Shown here: positions 33,101 through 43,190 of the stretch, one piece after another | Layout of the letters: each line of letters starts with the position of its first letter | Position numbering within the stretch: position 1 is the first letter of the stretch | NCBI GenBank assembly: GCA_041752315.1 | Contig: JBGSHJ010000020.1 | Span: 62,001 to 126,000, forward strand | Length of the DNA: 64,000 nt | From: SYFY01 sp041752315 | GTDB taxonomy: Bacteria > Pseudomonadota > Gammaproteobacteria > Pseudomonadales > Azotimanducaceae | Reading direction: 5' to 3' | Program-made: the position numbers and the translations under genes | The notes under the pieces: generated by a model | The model's database searches: none | What the model saw: the letters and a program-made list of their open reading frames with translations, nothing else | Told to the model about the DNA's origin: nothing

Positions 33101-36100
33101 ATGTATCCGCTAGCTCGCTGGATACTCTTTCTTGTGAATTTCCTGCTTGTGCTGCTGGCATTGGTACAGGTGACAGGTCGATTGTTCATGCCCTGGGTCA
33201 CCAGTCTGGAAGGCAAGATAAACCTGCTGCTTGCGGAGCAGAAGATCGAGATCACTGGACTGGAGGGTGACTGGTCTGCGCTCAATCCGATCTTTCGCCT
33301 GGCGTCCGTGCGTCTCCCGGCGGGTGAAATGAGCGGCCTGGTCCTGCAACCGGACCTGCTTGAATCCGCACTGCGGGGTACGTGGGTCATGCGACGAGTT
33401 CGTATGGACAACGGACATCTCGCGCTGGCCAGAACGGAAAATGGCTGGTGGCTGGCGGGTATGCAACGCCAGGATCAAGCCTCGCCAATCGATCTGAAAA
33501 CGCTGTTGCTGGAAAGCGATGAGTTGTCTGGAGCGCTGCGATTGACGTTTCTCGAGTCGGCCCCACGATCGATCGAAGCGCAGTTTGCGGCCGTCAATCG
33601 TGGCGGCCGACACGCGGTCGATCTACGGGTGCGCAACAGTGAATGTGCAAAGTGCACGCTGGAACTTCGACTGGATAGAACCGACCGTGTCCCGTTGCTG
33701 CGTCCGATCATTCATGACGGTTATCTGGCCGTGCATGACTTTGTCATTCCCGCGCCACTGGTTCGTGGTGCATCCATTGACCTTGGCACCATCAAAGGCA
33801 ACTGGCAGCATCGGGAACAACAGGGGCGCGGCGTCATCAGGCTTCGCGGTCTGCGGTTTGCTTCAGAAGGGCTCAATACCGTGACCGCCAATGCCGACTT
33901 TGGTATCTGGTCATCGGATGACACAGGCGGCATCGGTGGTGATGTATCGATGCAATCCGGAGGCGACGGAATCAGCATCGGAAAGGTCAGTCTTCAATAT
34001 GCTGACCAGCAGGTGCAGTTGCGGATCGATGAGCTGGATGCCAGCACCGTGAGCCAGTTCGTTGGCAAGGTGACAGCCCCGACGGAGCGGATCAATCGCT
34101 GGTTTCAGGGGCTCGCGGTTGCAGGGCAGGCAACCGATGTATGGGCGTATGTCGGCCGAAGTGAGCGTGATCGAACTGAGCATGATGAGGCTCCATCCTG
34201 GAAATTCGGCTATGGAGCCAGGCTGGCTCATGTGCACACCAGGGCGTTTGGCGGGGTGCCGGAAATACACGATGCGGACGTGGAGATCGTGGGCCACCTC
34301 AGGGGTTTTGCCGCGACTGTCACAAAACCGGAGTTGCGGGTTGCCTTCCCTGAACACTTTGCAAACGGGTGGGATCTGACCCAGACGTCGGGGACCATAC
34401 AATTCTGGGTCCGGCCTGGCTACTCTGCGGTTCTTGGACGGGACTTGAGAACATCCGCTCTGGGGGTCAACACTCGAATTTCTTTTGCAGTCGCCAATCC
34501 GATATCGCTGCCACGCAAGCAGATGACATTGCTGGCGACTGCTGAAGAGGCGGACGTTCTCGCGGCGAAGACCTTTGTACCCCGTACGGTGGATGCGGGA
34601 GTGTTGCGCTGGCTGGATGAGGGACCGTCGGCTGGGGGGCTCACCGACCTGAAAATCGCCTTTCAGGGACAATTGAAGTCAACAGGAATTGATCATGCTC
34701 GCCGGGTTGAAATACGGGCGGGTCTGGCGCGGGGGGAAGTTCGGTTTCATTCGGACTGGCCCGTCATCGAGGAGTTGTCCGGTCAAGTGGCACTCCGGGG
34801 GAACGATGTCTCGTTCCTTGCAACAGCGGGCAAGTCCCTGGGTGTCGAAATCACGGGCAGCAACGTCGAGTTGTTGAACAGGGCTGCAGAAGCCACGATC
34901 GAACTCGAAGCCTCGGGTACCGGCGCCAGCATGCTCGGCTACGTCCGGAATTCACCGCTCAGGGAGCAGACGCAGTTCATCAAGCCGGAGTGGACGCTGG
35001 ATGGTTCGATTCGCTTGCGAGGGCGGGTCGATGTACCGCTCAAGAACACGACTGGTCTGGACAGGAAAGCCCAGGCCAGTCTGGATGGGCAACTCGACTC
35101 GGTTTCAGTCCATCTGCCTGATCTGCGACTGTCGTTTGCCGATCTGACGGGTGACTTTCGTTTTGTTTCACCATTTGGACTCTCGGCGGAATCACTGACG
35201 GGAACTCTCTGGGGCGAAGAGGTGATGCTCGACATTCAACCCGGAAACGATCATCTGTGGTTCAAGGCGGCAGGTCACCTTGGTTATGACAGGGCATTGT
35301 TGATCGCCGGCCTGGACGATCCGGGGTTCGCTTCCGGAAGTACGAACTACCACGCCGATATTGGAATTGCCCTGCGAAAGGATGTGACCACCGAAATCAG
35401 CGTTACTTCCGAGCTCGAGGGCGTGTTGCTCGATTTACCCCGGGGTTTTTCGAAAAGTGCTGATGAGCTGACTCCTTCCACAGTTGGCGTGCAATTGCTC
35501 GGCGACTATTCAGCCATTTCCTTTCAGTATCGGGATGTGCAGGGCTGGATGCATGTCAAGGACAGCCCGCTGCGGGGAGCGATAGGTATTGGCGCGCCAC
35601 CACCGATGATCGATCTGGAAGAAGACGTTGTCAGCATCGGTGGTCGATTGCACCGGTTTGCGCTGTCGGAATGGATCCGATTGTTTGCAGGACAGCAGGG
35701 CGGTGAGTCCGCATCGACTGCAAGTGACTTCAAGCGATGGCAGGTCGACGACCTGCGCATTGATCAGGCTCGTGTAGGCGATCTGGTGTTCGACGATGTG
35801 ATGGTCAGTGGCCGACCTGCAAACGAGCGCATTTCCTTCGAGATACTGGCGGAGATGATCGAAGGTCAGGTCACCTTTGGCGGCCCGTTGCCTGTTGATA
35901 TCGATCTTGGCCTGTTGCGTTTCCCCGCCGCCGAGCCACCGGCGCCGGTGGATCGGAACGTACGCGTTTATGGGCCACATCCGGACAAGGACCCGTTGTC
36001 CGAGACTCTGATTGCGGATCTGCAGGAAGCCAACATCCGAATCCGGCAGATCCATCGTGGCAATGAAGATTTTGGTACCTGGCAGTTCGAACTGCGCAAG

Positions 36101-37003
36101 CCGACGTCGGACGTGGTGCAGATCGAGAATCTGGTCGCGTCGGTCAAAGGTCTCGACATACGCAGCAGCGCTCCAGGACGCTGGACGGCAGTGGACGACA
36201 TGAGCTCCTTTACAGGCAGCGTGAGCATGAAGGACCTCGCAGAAGTTCTCCCACAGTGGCGCTATGCACCCAGCGTCGCCAGTGAATCGGCGCAACTCTC
36301 GGCCGATGTTCGCTGGTCGGGCTCGCCGTTGAACATCTCAATCAGCGGAATGGCAGGCGCGATCGACTTCTCCGCAAAAAATGGCCGGTTTCTGGAGGTC
36401 GAATCCGGAAGTGGTGCCATGCGGATCATGAGCCTGTTCAGCTTTACCGCAATCATCAGGCGATTGAACTTCAACTTTTCGGATGTGATCGGCAAAGGGG
36501 TAGGATTCGAAACCCTGGAGGCAGGCATCGGCTTGAGTGACGGCTTCCTGACCTTTGTCAGGCCCATGGAAGTCAGGTCGACCTCTTCGGATTTCCGTCT
36601 CGGCGGCAAGGTGAACATGGCGACCGGTGCGCTTGACAACGAACTCGTCATTACGCTGCCTGTGAGCAAGAACCTGCCGTGGTATGGTGTCTACATCGCC
36701 TTGGCCAATCCGCTTGCGGGTCTGGGAGTGCTGGTCGGTGAGCGCATGTTGCGCAAACCACTTGAGCAGTTTTCGAGCGCCAAGTACGCCGTTCACGGTA
36801 CTCTGGCTGACCCGGATGTGCGGTTCGTGGAACTCTTCGATGCGAAGTTGACCGAACCTGTTGCGGTGATCACCTCACCCGAGGTCGGACCGTCGCCTGC
36901 GACTATCGAGGCTGATCCGCTGGTTGATGACGATCCGCACGGCAGACCAGGGGCCGAAACAGGGTCCGGAAAACAAGACATCGCACCGAACCAGCAGAAT
37001 TGA
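33101..37003 (+). CDS. yhdP: YhdP-type AsmA-like intermembrane phospholipid transporter
   Basis: This 1300-aa protein has one N-terminal transmembrane helix (ARWILFLVNFLLVLLALVQV). A very long periplasmic repeat of beta strands follows, of the AsmA-like/TamB bridge type, with DUF3971 and AsmA_2-like segments and the C-terminal landmark NFSDVIGKGVGFETLEAGIGLSDGFLT. YhdP helps move phospholipids from inner to outer membrane and complements the Mla retrograde system encoded at 48-51 kb. ATG at 33101 is used; the in-frame GTG at 33062 overlaps rng. The C-terminal 50 residues are disordered and proline/acid-rich. Confidence 0.93.
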   Translation: MYPLARWILFLVNFLLVLLALVQVTGRLFMPWVTSLEGKINLLLAEQKIEITGLEGDWSALNPIFRLASVRLPAGEMSGLVLQPDLLESALRGTWVMRRVRMDNGHLALARTENGWWLAGMQRQDQASPIDLKTLLLESDELSGALRLTFLESAPRSIEAQFAAVNRGGRHAVDLRVRNSECAKCTLELRLDRTDRVPLLRPIIHDGYLAVHDFVIPAPLVRGASIDLGTIKGNWQHREQQGRGVIRLRGLRFASEGLNTVTANADFGIWSSDDTGGIGGDVSMQSGGDGISIGKVSLQYADQQVQLRIDELDASTVSQFVGKVTAPTERINRWFQGLAVAGQATDVWAYVGRSERDRTEHDEAPSWKFGYGARLAHVHTRAFGGVPEIHDADVEIVGHLRGFAATVTKPELRVAFPEHFANGWDLTQTSGTIQFWVRPGYSAVLGRDLRTSALGVNTRISFAVANPISLPRKQMTLLATAEEADVLAAKTFVPRTVDAGVLRWLDEGPSAGGLTDLKIAFQGQLKSTGIDHARRVEIRAGLARGEVRFHSDWPVIEELSGQVALRGNDVSFLATAGKSLGVEITGSNVELLNRAAEATIELEASGTGASMLGYVRNSPLREQTQFIKPEWTLDGSIRLRGRVDVPLKNTTGLDRKAQASLDGQLDSVSVHLPDLRLSFADLTGDFRFVSPFGLSAESLTGTLWGEEVMLDIQPGNDHLWFKAAGHLGYDRALLIAGLDDPGFASGSTNYHADIGIALRKDVTTEISVTSELEGVLLDLPRGFSKSADELTPSTVGVQLLGDYSAISFQYRDVQGWMHVKDSPLRGAIGIGAPPPMIDLEEDVVSIGGRLHRFALSEWIRLFAGQQGGESASTASDFKRWQVDDLRIDQARVGDLVFDDVMVSGRPANERISFEILAEMIEGQVTFGGPLPVDIDLGLLRFPAAEPPAPVDRNVRVYGPHPDKDPLSETLIADLQEANIRIRQIHRGNEDFGTWQFELRKPTSDVVQIENLVASVKGLDIRSSAPGRWTAVDDMSSFTGSVSMKDLAEVLPQWRYAPSVASESAQLSADVRWSGSPLNISISGMAGAIDFSAKNGRFLEVESGSGAMRIMSLFSFTAIIRRLNFNFSDVIGKGVGFETLEAGIGLSDGFLTFVRPMEVRSTSSDFRLGGKVNMATGALDNELVITLPVSKNLPWYGVYIALANPLAGLGVLVGERMLRKPLEQFSSAKYAVHGTLADPDVRFVELFDAKLTEPVAVITSPEVGPSPATIEADPLVDDDPHGRPGAETGSGKQDIAPNQQN

Positions 37004-37060
37004 AGAGCGCGACCGCAGGCCTGACGACAGAAAACTACAGACCTAACCATAGGGGTAGCC

Positions 37061-38497
37061 TTGAGCACGCTGATTGAATTGATTGCAGCCGAACTGCTGG
37101 ATGGGGCTGGCCTCTCCATGACCGCCGTTGAATCGATGCTGGGTGAACTTGCTTCGCATCGGATTGATCTCGGCGAGTTGTACTTTCAGCAGCATCGAAT
37201 GGAATCGTGGTCGCTCGAAGACAGGATCGTCAAGGAAGGTACTTTTTCGGTGGATCGTGGTGTCGGTGTGCGAGCGGTGAGCGGTGAAAAGACCGGCTAC
37301 GCCTATGCAGAGGATTTCGGGGGCGATGAAGTTCTCACCGCGGTACGAGCAGCGCGTGGAATAGCCCGCTCTGGTGGTGATGGCAAGGTCAGGGTGATTG
37401 TTCCGAAGCTCGCCAAGCCGATGTACGAAGCCGTTGATCCGATACCTGGCCTCGACGAACAGCAGAAGGTGGCCCTGCTCAGGGAGCTGGATGTACAGGC
37501 CAGAGCCATGGATCGCCGGGTGAGCGAAGTCAACGTTCGCCTGGGTGCCAGCTACGACAGTGTGCTGGTCATCGCAACCGATGGCACTCTCGCAGCAGAT
37601 CGCCGCCCTCTGGTGCGGCTCGATGTATCCGTGATTGTCGATAACAATGGTCGTCGAGAACGTGGATCGTCCGGTGGTGGCGGTCGTTTTGCCGTGAATC
37701 AATTGGTGGAACAGGGCAGCTACCACGTTGGAGAAGCGGTTCGCATGGCGTTGATCAACCTGGACGCGCTACCTGCGCCTGCCGGTCCCATGCCTGTTGT
37801 GCTCGGCCCGGGCTGGCCGGCCGTGCTGCTGCACGAAGCGGTTGGCCATGGTCTGGAAGGCGACTTCAACCGGAAGGGAACGTCCACGTTCAGTGGCCGG
37901 GTGGGTGAACTCGTTGCGTCCGAGCAATGCACGATTGTTGATGACGGCGCGATGTTTGGTCGGCGTGGCTCGTTGTCGATCGATGATGAAGGCACGCCGA
38001 CACAGGAAACGGTCCTCATCGAAAACGGCATCCTTCGTGGTTACCTGCAGGACAAGATGAATGCGCGCCTGATGGGCGTAGCGCCAACTGGAAACGGGCG
38101 GCGTCAGTCATATGCGCACATGCCGATGCCGAGGATGACGAACACGTTCATGCGATCCGGCAGCTACGATCCGGCAGAGATCATTGCTTCTGTGGAAAAT
38201 GGTGTTTATGCAGTGAACTTTGGTGGTGGTCAGGTCGACATCACTTCAGGGCAGTTCGTGTTTTCGGCAACTGAAGCGTATCTGATACGCGGTGGCAAGG
38301 TCGGCGACGCCATTCGTGGTGCGACGCTGATCGGCAACGGTCCCGAGGTGATGCGGCGGATATCGATGGTCGGCAACGATCTGGCGCTGGATCGTGGTGT
38401 CGGCGTCTGTGGCAAGGATGGTCAGTCGGTGCCCGTTGGAGTCGGACAACCGACCCTCCGGATCGACGAGGTCAATGTGGGCGGCACCCAGGCTTGA
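37061..38497 (+). CDS. tldD: Metalloprotease TldD
   Basis: This 478-aa TldD subunit forms a heterodimeric protease with TldE that degrades unfolded peptides and processes some modified peptides such as microcin B17. The zinc-binding HExxxH is in LLHEAVGHGLEGDF (about residue 258), with NRKGTSTFSGRVGE and IENGILRGYLQDKMNARLMG further on. TTG at 37061, eight bases after AGGGG, is the start. TldE lies 537 bases downstream, with yjgA on the opposite strand between them. Confidence 0.95.
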   Translation: MSTLIELIAAELLDGAGLSMTAVESMLGELASHRIDLGELYFQQHRMESWSLEDRIVKEGTFSVDRGVGVRAVSGEKTGYAYAEDFGGDEVLTAVRAARGIARSGGDGKVRVIVPKLAKPMYEAVDPIPGLDEQQKVALLRELDVQARAMDRRVSEVNVRLGASYDSVLVIATDGTLAADRRPLVRLDVSVIVDNNGRRERGSSGGGGRFAVNQLVEQGSYHVGEAVRMALINLDALPAPAGPMPVVLGPGWPAVLLHEAVGHGLEGDFNRKGTSTFSGRVGELVASEQCTIVDDGAMFGRRGSLSIDDEGTPTQETVLIENGILRGYLQDKMNARLMGVAPTGNGRRQSYAHMPMPRMTNTFMRSGSYDPAEIIASVENGVYAVNFGGGQVDITSGQFVFSATEAYLIRGGKVGDAIRGATLIGNGPEVMRRISMVGNDLALDRGVGVCGKDGQSVPVGVGQPTLRIDEVNVGGTQA

Positions 38498-38503
38498 GCG
38501 TGT

Positions 38504-39010
38504 TCATTCATGCAGTCGCAGCAGTCGAAAGAGTGCCCGACGATGTGAGCGGGCTTGCGTTTCCTCTCGTGCGCCCGATATGCGTTGCAGAAGGTCCCTC
38601 AACACTACGGCGTCGGCTTCAGGGTGCGACTGGAGGTAGGTGTCGAGAGACTGTGCGTCAGCGATCAGTCGGTCTCGCCAGATTTCTGCCTGATGATGTC
38701 GATAGATTGATTCGGCATCTTCCTGCAACACTGCAGCCAGTCTCGCCTGGATGGATGTTTCATCGGAATCTCGCAACAGTTTGCCGATCAGGAGCAACTG
38801 TCGGCGTTTTGCTCCGTGACTGGGAAAACGCTGGTAGTCCGTAATGGCCTCATGCAACTCGGGAGACAGATTCAGGGCAGTCAGTTGCGCCGGGTTCAAC
38901 TGCGCAAGCTTCCGCCCGAAGTCCGTGATCTCCTGTGCATTGCGTTTGCGAGCTGTTCTCGACGGAACATCGTCGTCGACGTCGTCGTCCGGCAGGTCTG
39001 GGGTAATCAT
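38504..39010 (-). CDS. yjgA: YjgA/DarP ribosome-associated protein
   Basis: This 168-aa DUF615 protein associates with late 50S assembly intermediates in E. coli and promotes peptidyl-transferase centre maturation. Landmarks are SRTARKRNAQEITDFGRKLAQL, ITDYQRFPSHGAKRRQLLLIGKLLRD and the C-terminal SHRRALFRLLRLH. The N-terminal 15 residues are strongly acidic. It lies on the minus strand between tldD and tldE, a common place for it, and is divergent from tldE by only 23 bases. Confidence 0.93.
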   Translation of the reverse strand: MITPDLPDDDVDDDVPSRTARKRNAQEITDFGRKLAQLNPAQLTALNLSPELHEAITDYQRFPSHGAKRRQLLLIGKLLRDSDETSIQARLAAVLQEDAESIYRHHQAEIWRDRLIADAQSLDTYLQSHPEADAVVLRDLLQRISGAREETQARSHRRALFRLLRLHE

Positions 39011-39033
39011 GGTTGGGCAACATCTGGAAGGTC

Positions 39034-40374
39034 ATGGATATTAGCGAAAAGAGAGGTGAGCTCGAAGGGCTGGTGGTGCGTATTCTCGCGGCAGCCAGCG
39101 CTCAGGGTGCAAGTGCCGCCGAAGTGAGTGCCAGCTTTGACACTGGTCTGTCCGTGAGCGTGCGTAATCAGGATGTCGAAAACGTCGAGTTCAACCAGGA
39201 TCGGGGTTTCGGGATCACGGTCTATTTCGACCAGCGCAAGGGCAGTGCCAGTACCTCCGACAGCAGCGCTGGTGCGATCGCCTCAACCGTTCGCGCCGCT
39301 TGCGATATTGCGAGATTTACCGAGGCAGACGAATACGCCGGCCTGGCTGGACCTGAGTTGATGGCCAACGATTTCCCCGAGCTTGGCCTGTATCACCCGA
39401 GTGATGTGGATACGGGAATGGCGGAAACGTCCGCGCTTGCCTGTGAAGCGGCTGCGCTGGCGATCGATCCCGCCAGGACACGATCGGATGGCGCATCGTT
39501 GAGCAGTCATCAGATGCTGCGTGTGTATGGGAACTCGAATGGTTTTGTGGGCACCCACTGTGGCACACGGTATGGACTGTCCTGCGTGATGATCGGGAAC
39601 GCGGCAGACGGTTCGATGCAGCGCGATTACTGGTATTCGGTATCTCGACGATTGCCCGATCTGGAAGCGGCCGATGTTGTCGGACGCAAGGCTGCTGATC
39701 GGGTGCTGGCACGCATGTCACCGCGGAAGGCGCCAACGGGAAAATTTCCGGTCGTCTATTCGCCAGATGTGTCGGGTGGTTTGTTATCCGGCCTGCTGGG
39801 AGCGATATCCGGTGGTTCGCTGTACCGCAAGGCCAGTTTTCTGCTGGACTCGCTTGGCAAGCAGGTCATGCCCAAGGTGTATAGCCTGGCTGAATTCCCG
39901 CGGCTGCCGGGCGCCCTGGGATCTGCAGCGTGGGATGGTGATGGAGTGGCGACACGGGACAAGCGGTTTGTCGATGCGGGATTTGTCGCCAGCTATGTGC
40001 TTTCTGCGTACTCGGCACGTCGACTTGGCATGACCACGACCGGCAACGCCGGTGGCGTACACAATGTGGAAATTCTCGGGCCTTCGGTCCCTCCAGCGCA
40101 GTTGTACCGGCAGATGCAGCGTGGCTTCCTGGTTACCGAGTGCATGGGCCAGGGAGTCAATATGGTGACTGGCGACTATTCGCGTGGTGCATCAGGCTTC
40201 TGGATCGAAAACGGGGAGATCGCGTATCCGGTTGATGAAGTCACCATTGCCTCGAACCTGAAGGACATGCTGATGGCAATTGTTGGAGTAGGTGATGATG
40301 TCGACCTGCGCGGCAATGTTCGCAGTCCCAGTATTCTTGTTGAATCGATGATGGTGGCCGGCGCAGGGCAATAG
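39034..40374 (+). CDS. pmbA: TldE (PmbA) subunit
   Basis: This 446-aa non-catalytic partner of TldD lacks the HExxxH motif, as expected for TldE. Recognisable stretches are SVRNQDVENVEFNQDRGFGITVYFDQRKGSASTSD, the C-terminal GYASGFWIENG-like SRGASGFWIENGEIAYPVDEVTIASNLKDML and SPSILVESMMVAG. ATG at 39034 follows GGAAGG; an upstream TTG at 39013 in the same frame is possible. Confidence 0.95.
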   Translation: MDISEKRGELEGLVVRILAAASAQGASAAEVSASFDTGLSVSVRNQDVENVEFNQDRGFGITVYFDQRKGSASTSDSSAGAIASTVRAACDIARFTEADEYAGLAGPELMANDFPELGLYHPSDVDTGMAETSALACEAAALAIDPARTRSDGASLSSHQMLRVYGNSNGFVGTHCGTRYGLSCVMIGNAADGSMQRDYWYSVSRRLPDLEAADVVGRKAADRVLARMSPRKAPTGKFPVVYSPDVSGGLLSGLLGAISGGSLYRKASFLLDSLGKQVMPKVYSLAEFPRLPGALGSAAWDGDGVATRDKRFVDAGFVASYVLSAYSARRLGMTTTGNAGGVHNVEILGPSVPPAQLYRQMQRGFLVTECMGQGVNMVTGDYSRGASGFWIENGEIAYPVDEVTIASNLKDMLMAIVGVGDDVDLRGNVRSPSILVESMMVAGAGQ

Positions 40375-40385
40375 TGATCAGTGGC

Positions 40386-41750
40386 TCACCCGTATACCCA
40401 GGTTGCCAGTCCGAGAAAGGTGAAAAAACCGGTGACGTCGGTGAAGGTGGTCAGGACCACGCCACCAGCGATGGCCGGATCTATGCCGAATCGCCGCAAC
40501 AAGCCAGGTAACAGTGTGCCAGCAAAGGCCGCAGTCACGATATTCACGATCATGGCGATGCCAAGTACCGCGCCCAGACGATAGTCCTGAAAGACCAGCG
40601 TTGTTGCAATGCCGACCAGCAATGCCCAGAACAGGCCGTTGAGTGTTGCGACCTTGAATTCGCGGTTGAGCAACCAGCGCAGATTGGCTCGATCCACGTG
40701 ACCAAGGGCCATGCCCCTGATCACCAGAGTGAGGGTTTGTGTACCCGCGATTCCCCCCATGCTGGCAACGATGGGCATCAGCACAGCCAGGGCAACAACT
40801 TTTTCGATCGTACCCTCAAAGACATTGATTACGGCCGACGCAAAAAACGCCGTCGCCAGGTTGATTCCCAGCCAGATGGCCCGTCTTGGGAAAGTCCGTC
40901 GTGCCGTTGCAAACGTGTCGTCTTCGGCATCCAGCCCCGCCGGTGCCAGAACGGCTTCGTCAGCCTCCTCGATGATGACGTCAACGACATCATCGATTGT
41001 AATGCGGCCAATCAGTACACCGGAGTGATCGACCACCGCAGCCGACACCAGATCCTGCTCCGAAAACATGCGTGCCACCTCGGAACGTGGCATGTCGACG
41101 ATGATGGCCTCCGCTTCGGCATTCATGATTTCGCGGACGTTCACTGACGGATCGGACGTCAGGAGCTTGGTCAGCGGGAGCATGCCAACGTATTCGTCGC
41201 TGTCGTTGACGACGATCAGCGCATCGGTGGGCTCGGGCAACTGCTTGCGCAAGCGCAGATAGCGCAGGACAACATCGGCTGAGTGTCGCGGGCGTACCGT
41301 AATGGTATCGGTATTCATCATGCCGCCGGCGGTGTCCTCCGGGTACGACAGTACGGTCTCCAGGCGTTGTCGATCACCCTGATCCAGTGCGCCGAGTACC
41401 TGTTGGATCATTGCCTGTGGCAGTTGCTGAAGGAGGTCCGCGAAGTCGTCAATCTCGAGTTCATCAGCGACAGCGACGAGTTCTGCGGCGTTCATGGTTT
41501 CGAGCAGTTCTGCCGAGACATCGTCATGCAGATACTGCAGTACCTGTCCGGAGACGTCGTCGTCGACCAGGTCCCAGATCAGTCGGCGCAGCTTCGGTGG
41601 CGTCGATTCAAGCAGGGTCGCTATTTCAACCGGACGCATCGACTCCAGCAGCAGACGAGTCTCGCCAGCAGTTTGCGGAATGCGGCCGTACAGGGCATGA
41701 CAGAGTTGTACTTTCTGTTCCAGTGACAGTTCCGTTGATGGATCCGGCAA
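40386..41750 (-). CDS. mgtE: MgtE-type magnesium transporter
   Basis: This 454-aa protein has an N-terminal helical domain (MRPVEIATLLESTPPKLRRLIWDL), two CBS domains (about 130-255) that gate the pore by sensing magnesium, and five C-terminal membrane helices (LGINLATAFFASAVINVFEGTIEKVVALAVLMPIVASMGGIAGTQTLTLVIRG). The start seems to be TTG at 41750, directly after an in-frame TGA. It lies downstream of ptsO on the same strand across a 268-base gap. Confidence 0.93.
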   Translation of the reverse strand: MPDPSTELSLEQKVQLCHALYGRIPQTAGETRLLLESMRPVEIATLLESTPPKLRRLIWDLVDDDVSGQVLQYLHDDVSAELLETMNAAELVAVADELEIDDFADLLQQLPQAMIQQVLGALDQGDRQRLETVLSYPEDTAGGMMNTDTITVRPRHSADVVLRYLRLRKQLPEPTDALIVVNDSDEYVGMLPLTKLLTSDPSVNVREIMNAEAEAIIVDMPRSEVARMFSEQDLVSAAVVDHSGVLIGRITIDDVVDVIIEEADEAVLAPAGLDAEDDTFATARRTFPRRAIWLGINLATAFFASAVINVFEGTIEKVVALAVLMPIVASMGGIAGTQTLTLVIRGMALGHVDRANLRWLLNREFKVATLNGLFWALLVGIATTLVFQDYRLGAVLGIAMIVNIVTAAFAGTLLPGLLRRFGIDPAIAGGVVLTTFTDVTGFFTFLGLATWVYG

Positions 41751-41873
41751 TCAGTCCACTTCCAAGGTCAGTTGAATTTCACGCACTGCACGCAGTGCCC
41801 CATTTTTGAGAGCGGCGCGATTGTGCACCATCAAGGCCATGTTGTCGGTGACAGGCAGATGTTGATTGCGCAA
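41751..41873 (-). other. Short ORF in the ptsO-mgtE gap (doubtful gene)
   Basis: The 268-base gap 41751-42018 contains, in the same frame as mgtE, a 40-codon open stretch (TTG at 41873, or ATG at 41840 for 29 aa) ending in ALRAVREIQLTLEVD and a TGA directly before the mgtE TTG. It has no recognised family. It may be chance, a leader peptide coupled to mgtE translation, or a remnant of a longer mgtE N-terminus. I see no clear riboswitch or terminator in the rest of the gap. Confidence 0.15.
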
Positions 41874-42018
41874 CCCGACAGCCGCCTATGGATGGGTATG
41901 AGTGCGCCATGGGCCAAACAAGCCGGCAACGGTGGACAGGTGATCCGACCTTGCAGCGTGGCAACCTGTCGATTACCTGTCTCGCGACTCCTGATGCACG
42001 AACACGAGATTCAGCGAG

Positions 42019-42288
42019 TCAGTCAGGTTCCCCAAACCGATTTGCGATCAGCGTGGTAATGGCCTCCAGAGCTGCGCTCTCGTCAGCACCACAGGTGCGC
42101 AGCAGCAGCTCACTGCCGATCGGTGCCTCCAGCGCCAGGACTGTCATGATGCGTTTTCCATTGGCTTTCTGGCTGCCTTTTTCCAGCGTGATGTCGCTGG
42201 CAAAACCCTTGGCGACGTCGACCAGTTTGGCGGCAGCCCGGGCATGGATCCCGAGTCGGTTTACGATCTGTACTTGACGTTCTGCCAT
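42019..42288 (-). CDS. ptsO: Nitrogen-PTS phosphocarrier NPr (HPr-like)
   Basis: This 89-aa HPr-fold protein has the phosphoacceptor histidine in NRLGIHARAAAKLVD (His 15) and the central KGSQKANGKRIMTVLAL, with a serine at the HPr regulatory position. NPr passes phosphate from EI-Ntr to EIIA-Ntr (ptsN, three genes upstream). This regulatory PTS controls potassium, carbon/nitrogen balance and envelope functions rather than sugar uptake. Confidence 0.94.
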   Translation of the reverse strand: MAERQVQIVNRLGIHARAAAKLVDVAKGFASDITLEKGSQKANGKRIMTVLALEAPIGSELLLRTCGADESAALEAITTLIANRFGEPD

Positions 42289-42336
42289 GGTGTTCGCGGG
42301 CCTGGACTGCTTTGGGGATGATAGCCTGGCCGAAGG

Positions 42337-43188
42337 CTAAGCCAATTCGCGATGGCGTACCAGTATGTCCAGTTCACGCGAACCGAAGTGGCTGCCAAGT
42401 CGCTCGGCAAGGTAAACACTGCGATGCTGACCGCCCGTACAGCCAATACAGACCGTCATGTAAGTACGGTTGTTGTCACCGAAGCAGGGCAACCATCGCT
42501 CCAGGAAGCCGGAAATGTCGTCGAACATCCGGTTGACTTCATCCTCCGCAGCCAGATAACCGATGACCTGTTCGTCGCGACCGGTGAACGGGCGAAGTTC
42601 CGGAACCCAGTGCGGATTTGGCAGACAGCGAACATCGAACACAAAATCCGCGTCGACAGGCACTCCGTGTTTGAAACCAAACGAGCGAAACAGCAATGAC
42701 ATGCGATTCTGGGTTCGTCCGAGCACGCGCAACCGAATCATTTCCCCCAACTCCTGAGCCGACAGTCGAGTGGTGTCGACGGTGAGATCGGCGAGATCCG
42801 AGAGTGATTCCAGAATCTCCGCTTCCGCGTCTATGGCCTGTCGAAGATCGGTGAACTGATCGGTCAGGGGGTGCCGTCGACGTGTCTCGCTGAATCGTTT
42901 TACCAGTGTCGGGCCAAGCGCATCCAGAAAGATCACCTGGCAGTCCACATCCATGCGGTCCAGTGAGAGCAGAATCTCCGGGAACCGTTCGAGGTCGCGA
43001 CTGCGGGCATCGATGCAGACGGCTATCGAACTGTCCTTCTGTCTTGGGTCCCGGAGTGCGTTGTGCACCAGGGACTGCAGAAGGTTGACGGGAAAATTGT
43101 CGATGCAATCAAAGCCGGCGTCCTCGAGCACCTTGAGGACCGTGCTCTTGCCTGACCCGGACCGGCCACTGACGACAATCAGTTGCAT
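42337..43188 (-). CDS. rapZ: RapZ / YvcJ-type RNase adapter and nucleotide-binding protein
   Basis: This 283-aa protein has an N-terminal Walker A (VVSGRSGSGKST) and the C-terminal domain with TVCIGCTGGQHRSVYLAERL, which in E. coli senses glucosamine-6-phosphate and binds the small RNA GlmZ and RNase E. It controls GlmS levels and so the amino-sugar supply for peptidoglycan and LPS. It follows ptsN by 2 bases. Confidence 0.95.
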   Translation of the reverse strand: MQLIVVSGRSGSGKSTVLKVLEDAGFDCIDNFPVNLLQSLVHNALRDPRQKDSSIAVCIDARSRDLERFPEILLSLDRMDVDCQVIFLDALGPTLVKRFSETRRRHPLTDQFTDLRQAIDAEAEILESLSDLADLTVDTTRLSAQELGEMIRLRVLGRTQNRMSLLFRSFGFKHGVPVDADFVFDVRCLPNPHWVPELRPFTGRDEQVIGYLAAEDEVNRMFDDISGFLERWLPCFGDNNRTYMTVCIGCTGGQHRSVYLAERLGSHFGSRELDILVRHRELA

Positions 43189-43190
43189 GA

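Noticed and set aside
35510..36295. 261-codon minus-strand frame opposite yhdP
   Set aside because: It is a chance frame in GC-rich DNA opposite a long gene, with no recognisable domain.
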